A stretch of DNA of 64,000 nt from Undaria pinnatifida (lineage: Eukaryota; Sar; Phaeophyceae; Laminariales; Alariaceae). Made by a program: the position numbers and the translations under genes. Positions 22,783 through 50,439 of this stretch are shown here, piece after piece (the stretch's first letter is position 1; the number at the start of each line of letters is the position of its first letter). The DNA lies in contig JABAKD010000011.1 of assembly GCA_012845835.1 (NCBI GenBank), positions 11,532,381 to 11,596,380 on the forward strand. The letters are read 5' to 3'. The notes below the pieces were generated by a model. That model did not search any database, was not told the DNA's origin, and was given only the letters and a program-made list of their open reading frames with translations.

Positions 22783-24250
22783 GGAGTATGAGGTAAACAA
22801 AGCTCCAGTGCGGTGAGGGCAGGGATCCGTGTGATGTGTGCGTATTGCTCGTATTACTTCGACGGCCGATACTCTTAGGGGACAAGTTGAACACATCCCC
22901 TAGACCGATCGCGAGTGTTGGACTAGAAGCAAATAAAGTGGAATTGGAATGGAAGGTGGTGGCCGTTGCAGCTACGCACGGATCTGATCGCATTCTAGGT
23001 GCGGCGAGAGGTAAGTCCTCTGCATGATTTCTCATATTAAAGCTGTCTATGCTGCCGGTGCAATGTTTTCTGTCCCGTTGGCTTGGCCTTTTTTTGTGTG
23101 CTACAAATAGGCCTTTGTGTGCTACTACTAGACCCTCTATCTCATTCGCTCGGCCGCTGTTGACCTTTGGACATGAGATATTCCGTGTCCTGCGCTGGTC
23201 CAGACGCGAGCCTCACCTGAGGTGCTGACCCTCGTGTTGGTGCCAGTTGATTTTCTACGGCATGCTGAACCACTGCAACCTGTTGCAAGAGGAGTGCTTT
23301 TTGTGTTGGTGTTGATATCCTATGGTCTGTTCAGTTGGGTCATCACCAGCAACGAGCATTCTCTTCCCAAACTCACGGTGAGGCATTGTCTGGCACCCTT
23401 TTGGGTACAGCAGTGTCGCTGTCGTTCGCTGGTTACCGGTAACACTTGCACACTTGCAGGGCGTGCTGTGCTTTGAGTGGCGATCTGTGACCCGTGATGC
23501 GCCCCGAACTCAGTAGTTGTCCAAGCATGACGCTCTTGGTCTTATGTTCACAAAGTCAACTGGAAGGACCCCGCAAGCGTATTGGTACAGACGGCGGCCC
23601 GGAAAATGGTGGTGGTAACGTCTAATTGGCGTCGAGACTCAATTTCCAATTTCTTATTTTGTCGCCCCCATTGAGCACAGGCCCGACGCTCGCTTCACGT
23701 AAGAATGACAATCAACGACAACTTGACATCGAGGCTCAACTTCTTATTTTCTCGTCATCATTGAACACCGGCTACGAACTATATACTATTCGGCCAGTAC
23801 ATGGGATTTAGTATGTCACCCGACCCTGAGCACCGTTTTTTTTGTTAAGTTCTTACTTGTCGTGAGCTACCGAACCTCAGTTTCTTACGAACGAATTTCT
23901 TAACAACGGGAGCCCTCTGCACTTGGTATACATGTATATTCATAGGGAAAGCTTGTATTAATAGCAGAGGCTTGATGTTACATGCTGTAGCTAGCGAAAC
24001 GAAAACCGTTACACGTTGTACCGTTGTACCAGATACACGGGCTCCGCTCCAAGGGCTCCGCTCCGCGGGCGGCTGACGCCGCCCGCCACGACCAACTATA
24101 ATGGGAAATATTTTCAGCGATTATCTCCGACGCCAAAAATAAAAATCATCCACTATGGGACCAAAAATCATCGTTATTTTTGGGTTCAGAAATAATCGAG
24201 GCCAGAATTTTCTAAAGGTTTCAACCAAGTTTCAACCACACATTCGTGCG
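22783..24250. other. P450 upstream flank, no gene seen
   Basis: Several short open frames occur on both strands, but none has a recognisable domain or splice-consistent continuation. The P450 promoter should lie here. I see no convincing TATA box at a fixed distance from 22782. Confidence 0.5.
24040..24095. repeat. GGGCTCCGCTCCGCGGGCGG repeat fragment
   Basis: This GC-rich block recurs at 27783-27830, 28155-28205 and, more diverged, 62605-62655. In those places it is followed by CGCTACGCTCGCGCAAG. Here it stands alone. Confidence 0.65.
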
Positions 24251-24607
24251 CTACGCAGCCCAGCAAAGTGCCTGAAATGGGCAAATTTGAAGGGGGTGGT
24301 TGTAGAGTAAATCGAGAGTGTGTAACGCCTTCCAGGTCCGATAGGAATAATGCCTGCGATGTAGTTGGAAACCTTTTTTTTCCATCACTATAAAAGTATG
24401 CCCATCACGACCTTCTGGGAAAATTCTTGGCGGAAATTTCCGGCAACATTCTCGCACAGCAGAAATCAATGCGCCGTCTTCGTAGATCGGGATGTTGTGT
24501 CCTAAAAACTGGGAGACAGACGGCATTATTCGTCTTGTGTGTGGGCAATTCTCGAGATGCATTGGAGTAGTGCCACCATGTGCGCACGCACGTGCGCGCC
24601 CCCTCAC
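24251..24607 (-). CDS. Hypothetical 118-codon frame
   Basis: A single open frame gives MRGRARACAHGGTTPMHLEN, then RRIMPSVSQFLGHNIPIYED and RECCRKFPPRIFPEGRD. The composition is balanced and more protein-like than the low-complexity frames nearby. GGTTPMHLE faintly resembles the start of an ankyrin repeat, but no second repeat follows. It could be a pseudogene fragment or an exon. I recognise no family. Confidence 0.3.
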   Translation of the reverse strand: MRGRARACAHGGTTPMHLENCPHTRRIMPSVSQFLGHNIPIYEDGALISAVRECCRKFPPRIFPEGRDGHTFIVMEKKGFQLHRRHYSYRTWKALHTLDLLYNHPLQICPFQALCWAA

Positions 24608-25364
24608 AGAACTTCACCCGTGCTGCTGTCCGGCAGCCTTTCACACGTGGTTGCCATCTGCCGCTAGGACGCGGCTGCGCACGATTGTAACGGAAAACAC
24701 GAGACGCATACATGATGAGTAAAACAAGGGCGGGCGTGTGGCGACACACACAACCAAAGACAAGAGCACGGATGTGTATTGCGACAAACGCGAAGAAGAC
24801 ACAGCAGCAGCAGCTGTAGTAGTAGTAGCCCACCACAGCACAGCCGAGAGAGGGCCCTCCTGGCCTAGCTATGGTGGCGCAGCCGCATCTACCTCGTGTC
24901 CGTGCCCTACAAGGCTGGGTGGTGATTGATGTAGAGCGTTTGGAGGGGGAGGTGATATCGTTGTGTGGGGCGGGTGGGGTGTGTAAGGCAATCAATGAAA
25001 ACTGGCTTGCTGCTTGCAGGATTAAGGATCAACTTCAACCAAAAAGCCCCCCACGCAGGATTTATAACCCCCTGTGTTGCGGTTTGGGATCGTTCGGGTT
25101 TAATTTTAATTCAGCGGATCTGGTGAATTCTGAGCCCAAAAATAACAGCTCTTCCAACCTCTCAGAACTGGGATTATTTGACTTTTGGATACTACCTCGT
25201 ACCAAGTATCACATGTCACCACTGCCTACTCTGTCCCTGATATGATTCCTATCTGCTCTATTAACACATGTTACCCATCACCCACAACAAAGAATCACAA
25301 ACATACGACAGCACACCGGGCTTGTGTGCGAAACAGAGCTTCGTCCTCACACACAAACGCGACA

Positions 25365-25475
25365 GCAGCAGCACCACCACCATCAAAACCACCACAGCAG
25401 CACCACAGCAGCACCACATCAGCAGCACAGCAGCGGAGACAGCAGCAGAGACAACAGCAGAGGCGGTGGTGATCT
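25365..25475. repeat. CAG/CAC trinucleotide array
   Basis: Imperfect CAGCAG and CACCAC runs. Frames over it give poly-Gln, poly-Ser or poly-His strings that are not supported as genes. Confidence 0.85.
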
Positions 25476-25689
25476 AACGTCGTCGGCGACAATGTACGTG
25501 CCAGAGTTCAAAAATAAAGGCAAACGGCAAAACAAGACCTACCAATTCAACATAAAACCACTTTCCAAAAACCAAAAGCCATAATGGACGCCCCTTATTT
25601 CTGATGCAGTTATTTCTGGAGCCTCAAAACTACAAAAATAATCGCCAGAAGTAATCGCTCAAATTTTTTCCATACAATATTAGTAGGGC

Positions 25690-25925
25690 GCTCGCGCAAG
25701 GAACAATGCAACGAAATGTGAAGGTGGCAGAAATAAGAGCCTCATGATTTGGTGCGTCTAGCGATTTGATAATGCCAAGAGCTGCTTTATACGCACAGCT
25801 GATTGGCCTGTGCTCTGCTGTGTGCGCTTGTTGGCGATGCCACGTTCTGATTGCCAGTATGGGTGTAATTTTCGAGAAAAAAATGGAAGACCGAGAGAGG
25901 ACAATCAAATGAAGGCCAAAAAAGA
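25690..25925. repeat. Dispersed repeat R, copy 1
   Basis: Contains GTGAAGGTGGCAGAAATAAG, TTTGATAATGCCAAGAGCTG, CACGTTCTGATTG and CGAGAGAGGACAATCAA. The same blocks occur in order at 27835-28075 and 28210-28440. It is non-coding and of unknown class. Confidence 0.75.
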
Positions 25926-25937
25926 GGAGCAAGTACG

Positions 25938-26003
25938 TCTTGACCTGAAATTCGTCGAACCCCACGGCTGACGTTCTTGAAATTTTTTATAAAATACGTA
26001 CAA
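25938..26003 (+). repeat. 'SIDPKF' repeat, truncated copy
   Basis: Contains TTGACCTGAAATTCGTCGAA, GGCTGACGTTCTTGAAA and TTTATAAAATAC. The start codon region is missing and replaced by the end of repeat R. Confidence 0.7.
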
Positions 26004-26309
26004 TACGAGGCTCACCGACTCCCGTTTTTTTTGTTTTGTCTTTCAAGGGTGGGACTTTTACATGTAAAATGTTATGGTGACGGGATGTATATTTTATTTC
26101 TTCAGGGTGGAACTTTTACATGATATTATAAAAATGATATCTATTAGATCACTACTACTGCCTGTCTTCATACTCCCGATGTATACCAAAACCCGCCACT
26201 ATAGTGAAACATACAATAAAATAATAATAATAAGACCACCACCAGGTAGAGAAAACTTACTTACGCACTTAACCACAAGTACCAACAACCCTGACCAAGC
26301 CATCCATCC

Positions 26310-26592
26310 GCAAACCATCCACCATACATATGGTAGAGCAATTGTAGTGGAAACTACAGAAATATATTTATAAAATAGATATGATGTTAGATTACTTCAA
26401 AATTCCCCACCTGAGGTAAAAATACTAACAACAATCATTGTAGTGGAGAAAAACATTTTTTTTAATAAAGAATAGGACCATTCTTAATAAAATTTTACCC
26501 ACATAGTATAGTACAAGTACCAACAAGCAGCTTCAAAATATGAGTACTGACCCGAAATTCGCCGAACTCACACCTGATGTCCTGAAAATATA
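26310..26592 (+). repeat. Right half of a second 'SIDPKF' element
   Basis: This matches 26930-27184 block by block: CCACCATACATATGGTAGA, TAGTGGAAACTACAG, TTTATAAAATAGATA, CCCACATAGTATAG and the terminal core with ATG at 26539 (MSTDPKFAELTPD). It directly abuts the complete element that follows. Confidence 0.8.
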
Positions 26593-26597
26593 TATAA

Positions 26598-27184
26598 ATA
26601 TTTTTCAAGGACGTCAGCCGTGAGTTCGACGAATTTCAGGTCAATACTCATCTTTGCAAGCTGCATTGTTGGTACTCGTAATATACTATATGGGTGGGTT
26701 TTTATTGGGAGGTGTCCTATTTTTTGTCCTGAAAATATATATATTGTTATACGAAAAATATTAGAATGACAGCGTATCAATTTGGAACCGTGGTTCGTGT
26801 CCCACAGAGTTTTTTTTCGCGGGGGGGGGGAGTAGCCGACTTTTATTCTCGAATATTGTATTAAGAGTAACATATAAGACGACTAAAAATATTCTGTATT
26901 CGTACTCCTCCCGCGAGGGGGAGAAAAAATAAAAATAAAAATAAACCGCCTACCATACATATGATAGAACAGTATAGTGGAAACTACAGTAACAAATTTA
27001 TAAAATAGATACGACGTTAAATCGAGCTCAAAATTCCGAACACTTACCATTATAGTGGACAAAAAATAGGGCCCCTCCCAATGAAAACTCACCCATATAG
27101 TATATTACAAGTACCAACAACGCAGCTTGCGAAGATGAGTATTGACCTGAAATTCGTCGAACTCACGGCTGACGTCCTTAAAAT
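26598..27184. mobile_element. Non-autonomous inverted-repeat element
   Basis: Arms of about 130 bp (26598-26729 and 27057-27184) are inverted copies with few differences. Each includes AAGGACGTCAGCCGTGAG, TTCGACGAATTTCAGGTCAA, GTTGTTGGTACT or a variant, and GGGTGGGTTTT or a variant. The 330-bp interior is AT-rich and has no transposase. In each arm a start codon (26660 on the minus strand and 27134 on the plus strand) reads outward as MSIDLKFVELTADVL. The structure is that of a MITE-like or foldback element; the superfamily is unknown because no target-site duplication is clear. Confidence 0.85.
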
Positions 27185-27194
27185 ACTTTTCATA

Positions 27195-27640
27195 ACTCAC
27201 ATACCGGTCGGTACTGGGTAGTACTGGGTATCGCATGACAGCATCGCACAGCAGTACCGCACCGCACGGCAGGGCACGTCAGGGAACGGCACTGCACGGC
27301 GCTGCGCTGCTGAGCTAGCACTACGCCGCCGAGCTAGCGCTGCTACGCGCTGCTGGCCGAGGGCTGATGATGTGATGAACCAACCTGAGATCATCAGGAT
27401 GGGACCTCTTCTGGTATGATGATGAAAGCTTTGTGCAACTGCTCGTACAAAGAAACGGGAAGGAAAAAAAAAGAAATCAAAGAAAAGCTGGACCGTTTCG
27501 CAAGTAACGAGAGGAAGCGATGTCCAGGTAGTATGTGGTATTCCCAAGAAAGAGGAGTTTAAACTAGGGGAAGAAAAAAAATCAACTTCCCCCAAAAAAG
27601 GACTCTTCAGAAAAAAACTTGAATTTGCAGATAAAAAAAA
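27195..27640. repeat. CACGGC/GCTGCGCTGC mosaic
   Basis: GC-rich strings such as ACCGCACGGCAGGGCAC and CACGGCGCTGCGCTGCTGAG recur at 28540-28640 and 28780-28930. A purine-rich block, GAAAAGCTGGACCGTTCCGC or close to it, recurs at 27480, 28985, 29290 and 29370. I see no gene. Confidence 0.6.
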
Positions 27641-27782
27641 GTGCTGAGAAGCGCTGTTTCAGGCATCCGAGCCCGCTCAGCCGCCCGGAGAGGAGAATGT
27701 CTTAAAGTTAGTGTGGCAAGCGAAAAAAATGGAGGCCTCTCAAGGCCTCTCAGGAGATCGATATTTGATATTTGTATGTAAT

Positions 27783-28075
27783 ACAAGGGCTCCGCTCCGC
27801 GGGTGGCGTCAGCCGCCCGCTACGCTCGCGCAAGAAAGAAATCAATTAATAAATGTGAAGGGGGCAGAAAGAAGAGGCCCATGATTTAGTGCAACCAGCG
27901 ATTTGATAATGCCAAGAGCTACTTGTGTGGAGCTGATTGCCCTGTCTGTGCTGTGCTGTATGTTGGCGATGTCACGTTCTGATCGGCAGTAGTACGGGTG
28001 TAATTTGCGAAGGAAAAATCGCGAAGAGGACCGAGATGGAGAACAAAACCAACGACGAAAAAGCAAAAAGACGAG
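27783..28075. repeat. Dispersed repeat R, copy 2, with GC-rich head
   Basis: Starts GGGCTCCGCTCCGCGGGTGG, passes through CGCCCGCTACGCTCGCGCAA and continues with the blocks of repeat R, ending near GAGGACCGAGATGGAGA. Confidence 0.75.
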
Positions 28076-28154
28076 TACAAACACGTACCAACGGTACCTG
28101 GTACCTGGTACTTCGCCCTATACCTGGTGGTGCTCTGTGTGGTTCTAAGGAAGG

Positions 28155-28460
28155 CACAGGGCTCTGCTCCGCAAGGCTGCTGACGCCGCCCGCTACGCTC
28201 GCGCAAGGAAGAATGCAACTAACTGAAACATGTAAATAAATGGGGCAGGAAGAAGAGGCCCGTGATTATTTGGTGCGAATAGCGAATTGATAATAACGCC
28301 GAGAGGTGCTTGTGCAGAGCTAAGTGCCCTACGCTGTGCTGCGTGCTTGTACATGTCACGTTCTGAACGGCAGTACGTGCGATATTTGCGGGGGGGGGGG
28401 GGGGGCATGGGGACCGAGAGAGGACAATCAACTGAAGAAAGCAAAAAGACGAGTACACGA
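28155..28460. repeat. Dispersed repeat R, copy 3
   Basis: Same order of blocks as copy 2, including CGCCCGCTACGCTCGCGCAA, GGCAGGAAGAAGAGGCCC and CGAGAGAGGACAATCAA, with a 17-base G-run near 28390-28406. Copies 2 and 3 are separated by strings of GGTACCTGGTACCTGGTA. Confidence 0.75.
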
Positions 28461-28779
28461 AACACGTACATAAGCCTGGTATCTGTATCATACCTGGTAC
28501 TACAACTACTAATAGTAACTGCTGCTGTAGGTTCAAAATACCGCACAGCGCCGCACGACACAGCACCGCAAAACGAAGGGCAAGGCACGGCACCGCACTT
28601 CGCTGCGCTGCGCTGCCGAGCTATATACAGCCGAGCTGAACTGAGCTGGGGGTGCATTGTTTGTGATCCAATAACAGCGTCCTATGTACAAACCTGGTAT
28701 AGTATTAATAGTACCGGTACGTGGTATGATACTTCGAATATTACTGGCATGTACGAACTAGTAAAAGAGTACAGCAAAG

Positions 28780-29440
28780 CACGCAGCATGGCAAAGCACC
28801 GCAAAACACAGCGCTGCGCTCTGCTGAGCTAGAGCTGCAGGGCATCGCAGGGCACTGCACGGCGCTGCGTTGCTGTGAGCTATAGCGCTGCGGTGGGGTG
28901 CTGGGCGGCGCGGAGCTGATGAGCCAAGCCCAGATCTCAGCTGATGAAACTTCGTCAAGTACAGAACAAATAGTGGGAATCAAAGAAAAGCTAAAGCTGG
29001 ACCGTTCCGCAAGTAATGCATAGGCGGCAAATTAGCGGCAAATGGTAAGAAGTTCAACTTCCTACACAAAAATAAAGAAAAAATCGCGAAAAAGTTTAAA
29101 GTCGTGTTGGCAGAAAAACCAAATTTGCAGGAAGCAGCTGAAAAGTCAAGAAGCAACTGGCAAAACGAGCAGAAACAAAAATAATGGGGCGAAAAATAAA
29201 GCTTGTGTAGAGGAAGCAACTGAAAAAGTCAATAAACAACTGGCAAAACGAGCAGAACCGAAAATAATGTGGCGGAGCAAGAATCAAAGAAAAGCTTGAC
29301 CGTTCCGCTAAACAACTGGCAAAACGAGCAGAACCATAAATAATGTGGCGGAACAAGAATTCAAAGATAAGCTGGACCGTTCCGCAAGTAACGCGCGGAG
29401 GTGGTATCGAAGTGGGACCCCGGAAAAGCCAGGGGTGCAC
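28780..29440. repeat. Purine-rich tandem repeat
   Basis: At 29040-29400 the string AACTGGCAAAACGAGCAGAA recurs three times at about 75-80-bp spacing, with GAATCAAAGAAAAGCT and CTGGACCGTTCCGC between. No coding sequence is supported. Confidence 0.65.
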
Positions 29441-29777
29441 CAACCGAGCACTTTCAGCGGAAAGAAGTTAGTGAGTATATTTATACCCGTAGTCTACGTA
29501 TCCACGAATTATACAGCAGCAGCAGTTCTAACGCTATGGTACCTCACGAGCTTCAACCGCGTTGGAGATGAGCGCGTGTATACGCGTTACAGGTATGATA
29601 CGCGTATTCAACAACAGCAGTGCGGGGCTATCGACTGAGAACGCCTATTTGTAACCGGAAGGTTCGAAAAACCTTTTTGTGACCCATGTAGCTGAAAGAG
29701 CCGAAGTATACTTTCTTTGCAATTGTTTTCATTTTTTAATGACTTTTTTATTCTACAGCCACAAGCTTATCTCGCGA

Positions 29778-30260
29778 GGCCAATTCTTACGATAAACTGA
29801 TACTGAAAACCGAAAATGTATATCTCAGTCCGTTCGTAGGCGTGTTTGACCCGGGGAACGGGAAATTCGGGCCCGCTTTTCTTAAATTCTGACTAGCCTT
29901 TTTCCGAGACGCGTCCAACGACGTTTGCCGTTTCTTCAGAATCTGTTGTTTTTTTTTACATCGCAAAACCAACTTCGGATGTATACATAAATCGCAGTTT
30001 CATCCCAAAAAATGGCCTATTTTTCGGATAAATAGCGTTTGAAATCGATTTTTGAGGCAACGCGGTTTATCGAAAAAATCAAAATTCTATGCTGAAGAAA
30101 CGGCAAACGTCGTTGGATGCGCCTCACACAAAGGCTATGCTAGTTGGACTTTGACAAGAGCGGGCCCGATTCTTCCGTTCCCCGTGTTAACGCCCGCGAA
30201 GGTGCTGAAACATCCGTCTTCGGTGTTCAGAATCAGTTTATTACCCGTGTTGGCCTAAGA
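29778..30260. repeat. Foldback element with ~170-bp arms
   Basis: Arms at about 29778-29950 and 30080-30260 are inverted copies sharing GAAACGGCAAACGTCGTTGGA, GCGGGCCCGA, CCGTTCCCCG and CAGTATCAGTTTAT or a variant. The loop is about 130 bp. No protein is encoded. A SINE copy begins about 20 bp to the right. Confidence 0.75.
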
Positions 30261-30280
30261 CGTTTCACCCTGAAGGGACC

Positions 30281-30559
30281 TTCTGGACAAGCCGTGGTCA
30301 CAGGTGTCTTCCAATCCCCCCCCGGTACGTGCCTTCATTTTTATCGCGCATAGGGCTCAGCATTCCCACTGCTGTTCAGCTTTTTATGGTCGTCGATTTT
30401 CATCGAGTTTTGCTACCTCACGCTCTCGCGCTTGACGCTCGTCAAATTATGCGCAAGAAAAAGCCCCTGCGAGCACGAGTGCACTCGGTGATATTTGAGC
30501 CCACGACCTTTACGTTACTAGCAGGGACGATATCCACCTACTACTCCATCGGGGACGCC
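30281..30559 (-). mobile_element. SINE copy D with a different tRNA-like head
   Basis: The body matches copies A-C (GACAAGCCGTGGTCACAGGT, TTTTTATCGCGCATAGGG, CTCACGCTCTCGCGCTT). On the minus strand, however, the head reads GGCGTCCCCGATGGAGTAGT with an A-box-like TGGAGTAGTAGG and a B-box-like GGGCTCAAATATC. This differs from the other heads. There is no A-rich tail at its left end. Confidence 0.7.
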
Positions 30560-31824
30560 TACTTGTTTATACCTCCTATACAATACTTCGACCCCTAACC
30601 CGCTCCCTAACCCCCAACCATACCCTCATATAGCTGCATGTGGCGTAGCTGCAGATGAGATCTCCCTTCTGTTTGATCCCTAAAACTCGAGATCACTACA
30701 GAGCAAGCAGGAGCAGAGGCAATTGAACCCAAGCATACACATGATCAGATGATGCCCTATGCAGCTATTCGAGGGCGTGGTTGGGGGTTAGGGTTACAGG
30801 TACTGTAGTACGTGTGAAGCGTTCCAGTTCCGCTTGTCTTTCGGTGTATTTACGCTCTTTCAGTTTCGGGCTTCGTACGAAAAGTTGTTTTTGCAACCTG
30901 CGGGTCACGAATAGGGTTGTACGAATGGGTTGCTCACCTGTTGGCTGGAATACTGAGCAGACTGCAGGGCTGTATACTCTATATACGTAGCCTATGGATT
31001 CAAGAGCCAGTTCACGCGAACGGACTGTATTCTCGCATCATTGACTACGCTGGCTGCCAGCCCTAATCGTCGACAAACTGCGCTATTAACAATGCCATTA
31101 TGTAATATCACAGTGCCCTTGAAGATTTTGTATGTCGTGTTCGTCTCATATCACTGGGACTTGACCGTAGAGTGTATTTGAAGTGGTGAACTATTTTTGT
31201 AGGTACCAGGGTGTACCTCCAAGTCCTAAAGCCGAACCCCGCATCAGTCGGCCTCGTCTGCATCACATAACATTGTTTCGTACATATATACTTTCCCCCC
31301 CTCCCCTACCCCCCCGCTCCCTCTTGTTCAAACGCCCCGCCTAAAATCAAAATATGCCAGAGTAATCAACACTACCAGGCAGTTGATATCACCTTATTAT
31401 ATCTCTAGCCATCCATGCCGTAGCTCCAATTCATTCCCCCCTCCCCCCCAAACGCCCCCTCCTTCCCTACCACCCGCACCATCGCCTAGACCTAGCACCA
31501 CCTGTATAGCCCCTACATCTATGCTACGTAAAGCTGTTGGAAATCCCACTCCCCCAACCCCCCCCCCACCCCTTCGAACAGTCCGTCCTTTCCTCAGTGG
31601 TTGTACGACTTACAGCATACACTTGATAAACTGATGCATTTCCTTCCACAGCTGTCAGATTTTCCCCCTCAGATTTTCCCCCTCAATAACGGGTTTTATA
31701 GTTTCTGCGCACAGACTGACTAACATCACCCTGTTGACCCTGGTACAAGCTACACTGTAGTCCCAAAGGGAGTCGCCGACCTATATCCTTAATGAGGACA
31801 CACATCCAGTAATACGCGCGATCG

Positions 31825-31905
31825 GAGTATCACATACAGCTTGCAAATATGAGTTTCGACAAAATCTTCGATCTCACAGCTGGAGTGTATTTTTATTTTT
31901 ATGAC
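31825..31905 (+). repeat. 'SIDPKF' repeat, diverged copy
   Basis: Contains ACAGCTTGCAAATATGAGTT followed by TCGACAAAATCTTCGATCTC and ACAGCTGGAGT. The ATG is kept but the following codons are altered by small indels. Confidence 0.6.
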
Positions 31906-31909
31906 ATGT

Positions 31910-32700
31910 ACCTTGTGTTATGCTTGCGCCAGCATTTCAGGTATAGTCGTTGTCTCGCGATTGTGCGGTACCCGTCAGTGCGGACCCCCAGTTTGGTGCG
32001 GTGAAAACCGCTTGTTATGATCTCGCCCTACACAGTACCGCGCTAATCGTATCATGGGATAGTTTGGGGTCCCACTTTAGTGCATGCATGACGCATTTGT
32101 GAGATAACCTGAGATACCTGGTACTTGATACCTTTTTATTGTTCATGCTCGCTCGCAATGCTTGCTCCCTTGCGCTGTGCCTGGCCAGCGTATACACCGC
32201 CAACTACGCGCCATTCTGCTACGTACCAGGTACAAACTACGGGGGTCCGACAGCGCCGCCAACCTACTGCTTCAACTGGACGAACTGCTGTTCCTCTACA
32301 CGCACTAAATATATCGAAAAAAAGCAACCCTCGTGCCGTCGGGGAGCTGGAGCCCTAGTAGAGCATAGACAGCACACCAGGCATCAAGTACCTAGCACAG
32401 AGAGCACTAAACATTGCATACCACTGGGTCGCTGGGTACCTAGTACGACATTGGTATCGCCAGCAACAAGGTCCAAAACGTCCTCTACAAGCGGGACTTG
32501 CTGAGAAAAAGAGCAACGCGAGCGACGGTCCTGGCTCTTTTGGACTCCTCTCCTCTCCTATTTTATTAGCACCAGGGACAGCGCTCACTACTCGTTCACC
32601 TGTTAATACGAGAGCCAGCGGTACCTGCTCGTTCGCCCATACTACGAGAGCCAGTAGTTGGTGCTCGTTCAGTATTAGTGTTTACTGGTAAATTCTAAGT
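31910..32700. other. JmjC upstream flank, no gene seen
   Basis: Short palindromic strings such as GTACCAGGTAC and TACCTGGTACTTGATACC are frequent. No open frame has a recognisable domain. The promoter of the JmjC gene should be near the right end, unless further 5' exons exist. Confidence 0.4.
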
Positions 32701-32704
32701 GCAG

Positions 32705-49543
<16,839 letters not shown>

Positions 49544-49797
49544 ACGCAAAACTAACCTTTAGTATGACGATGCGGACGTTTTGCACATTTGATGCCGCGG
49601 TAAGCGCGACAGTTACTAGTGTGATGTTTTTTTTGCATACTTTATCTTATTTTTCCAGGGCGGTTGAACTTGCCAGTTCTTTGTAGCCATATGGGGTGGG
49701 TGTTGCTGTTTTTTCTTCTTTTCTTGGGCGCCGAATGGAAACGTTTATGGTATCGATTATTTGTACCTGGTATGGGTTTGGTGAGGGTGGGGTGGAA

Positions 49798-49945
49798 GGC
49801 GACGCCGGCACCACGTGCTGCACGTTTATGCTTTGCTAACGTCGCAGTGCAGCATTGTTATCGCAACTGGGCGGCGCCGGCACCAAGCCCTGAACGCCGA
49901 TGCTTTGCAACCGCCGCAACGCAGCATCGTCATCGCAACTGGATT
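49798..49945. repeat. ~72-bp tandem duplication
   Basis: Two units contain GCATTGTTATCGCAACTGG or GCATCGTCATCGCAACTGG and GCGCCGGCACCA. It lies downstream of the JmjC stop. Confidence 0.75.
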
Positions 49946-50439
49946 TGTGCACACACACCATGGGAGTTTATCTGCCCAAGCACATCGGTATATACGGTGT
50001 GGAACCTTTAGCTTGAGTCGACATACCAGACGATACACGTAATAAAGTACTGCATATGCAGGCTTTTGGAGACCTGGCAATCGCGTATGGCGACGCCGAG
50101 GCCAGCAACATAGGAAGCGATCGCGCTTACCTTCCAACATTTTCCGACGAGCTGGTCACCAGCTCAACATTTGGTGCGCCTTTGTCTGTGCGCCACGAGT
50201 GACATGCCTGCATGTCAAAGGTGGCTGTCGCGATAAGCTTTTGAATTGGTTGACCCTCTGGCTGCCTCACGGCTCGACACTCGAAGGCACCTTGGACGAA
50301 CGAGCCAACCAAAATAAGTGAATGAAAACACGTGTTTATGCGAAAAGTGGAGATAGGCGCAATCTTCTTTTATATGGGTACTTTGGGGCGCCTTTCACGG
50401 ACGTTACGTGGGTGGCAGTGTCCTATAAATAGCCCGTGG

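Noticed and set aside
24405..24995. 196-codon minus-strand frame
   Set aside because: Composition is poor, it overlaps the better 118-codon frame in another phase, and no domain is visible.
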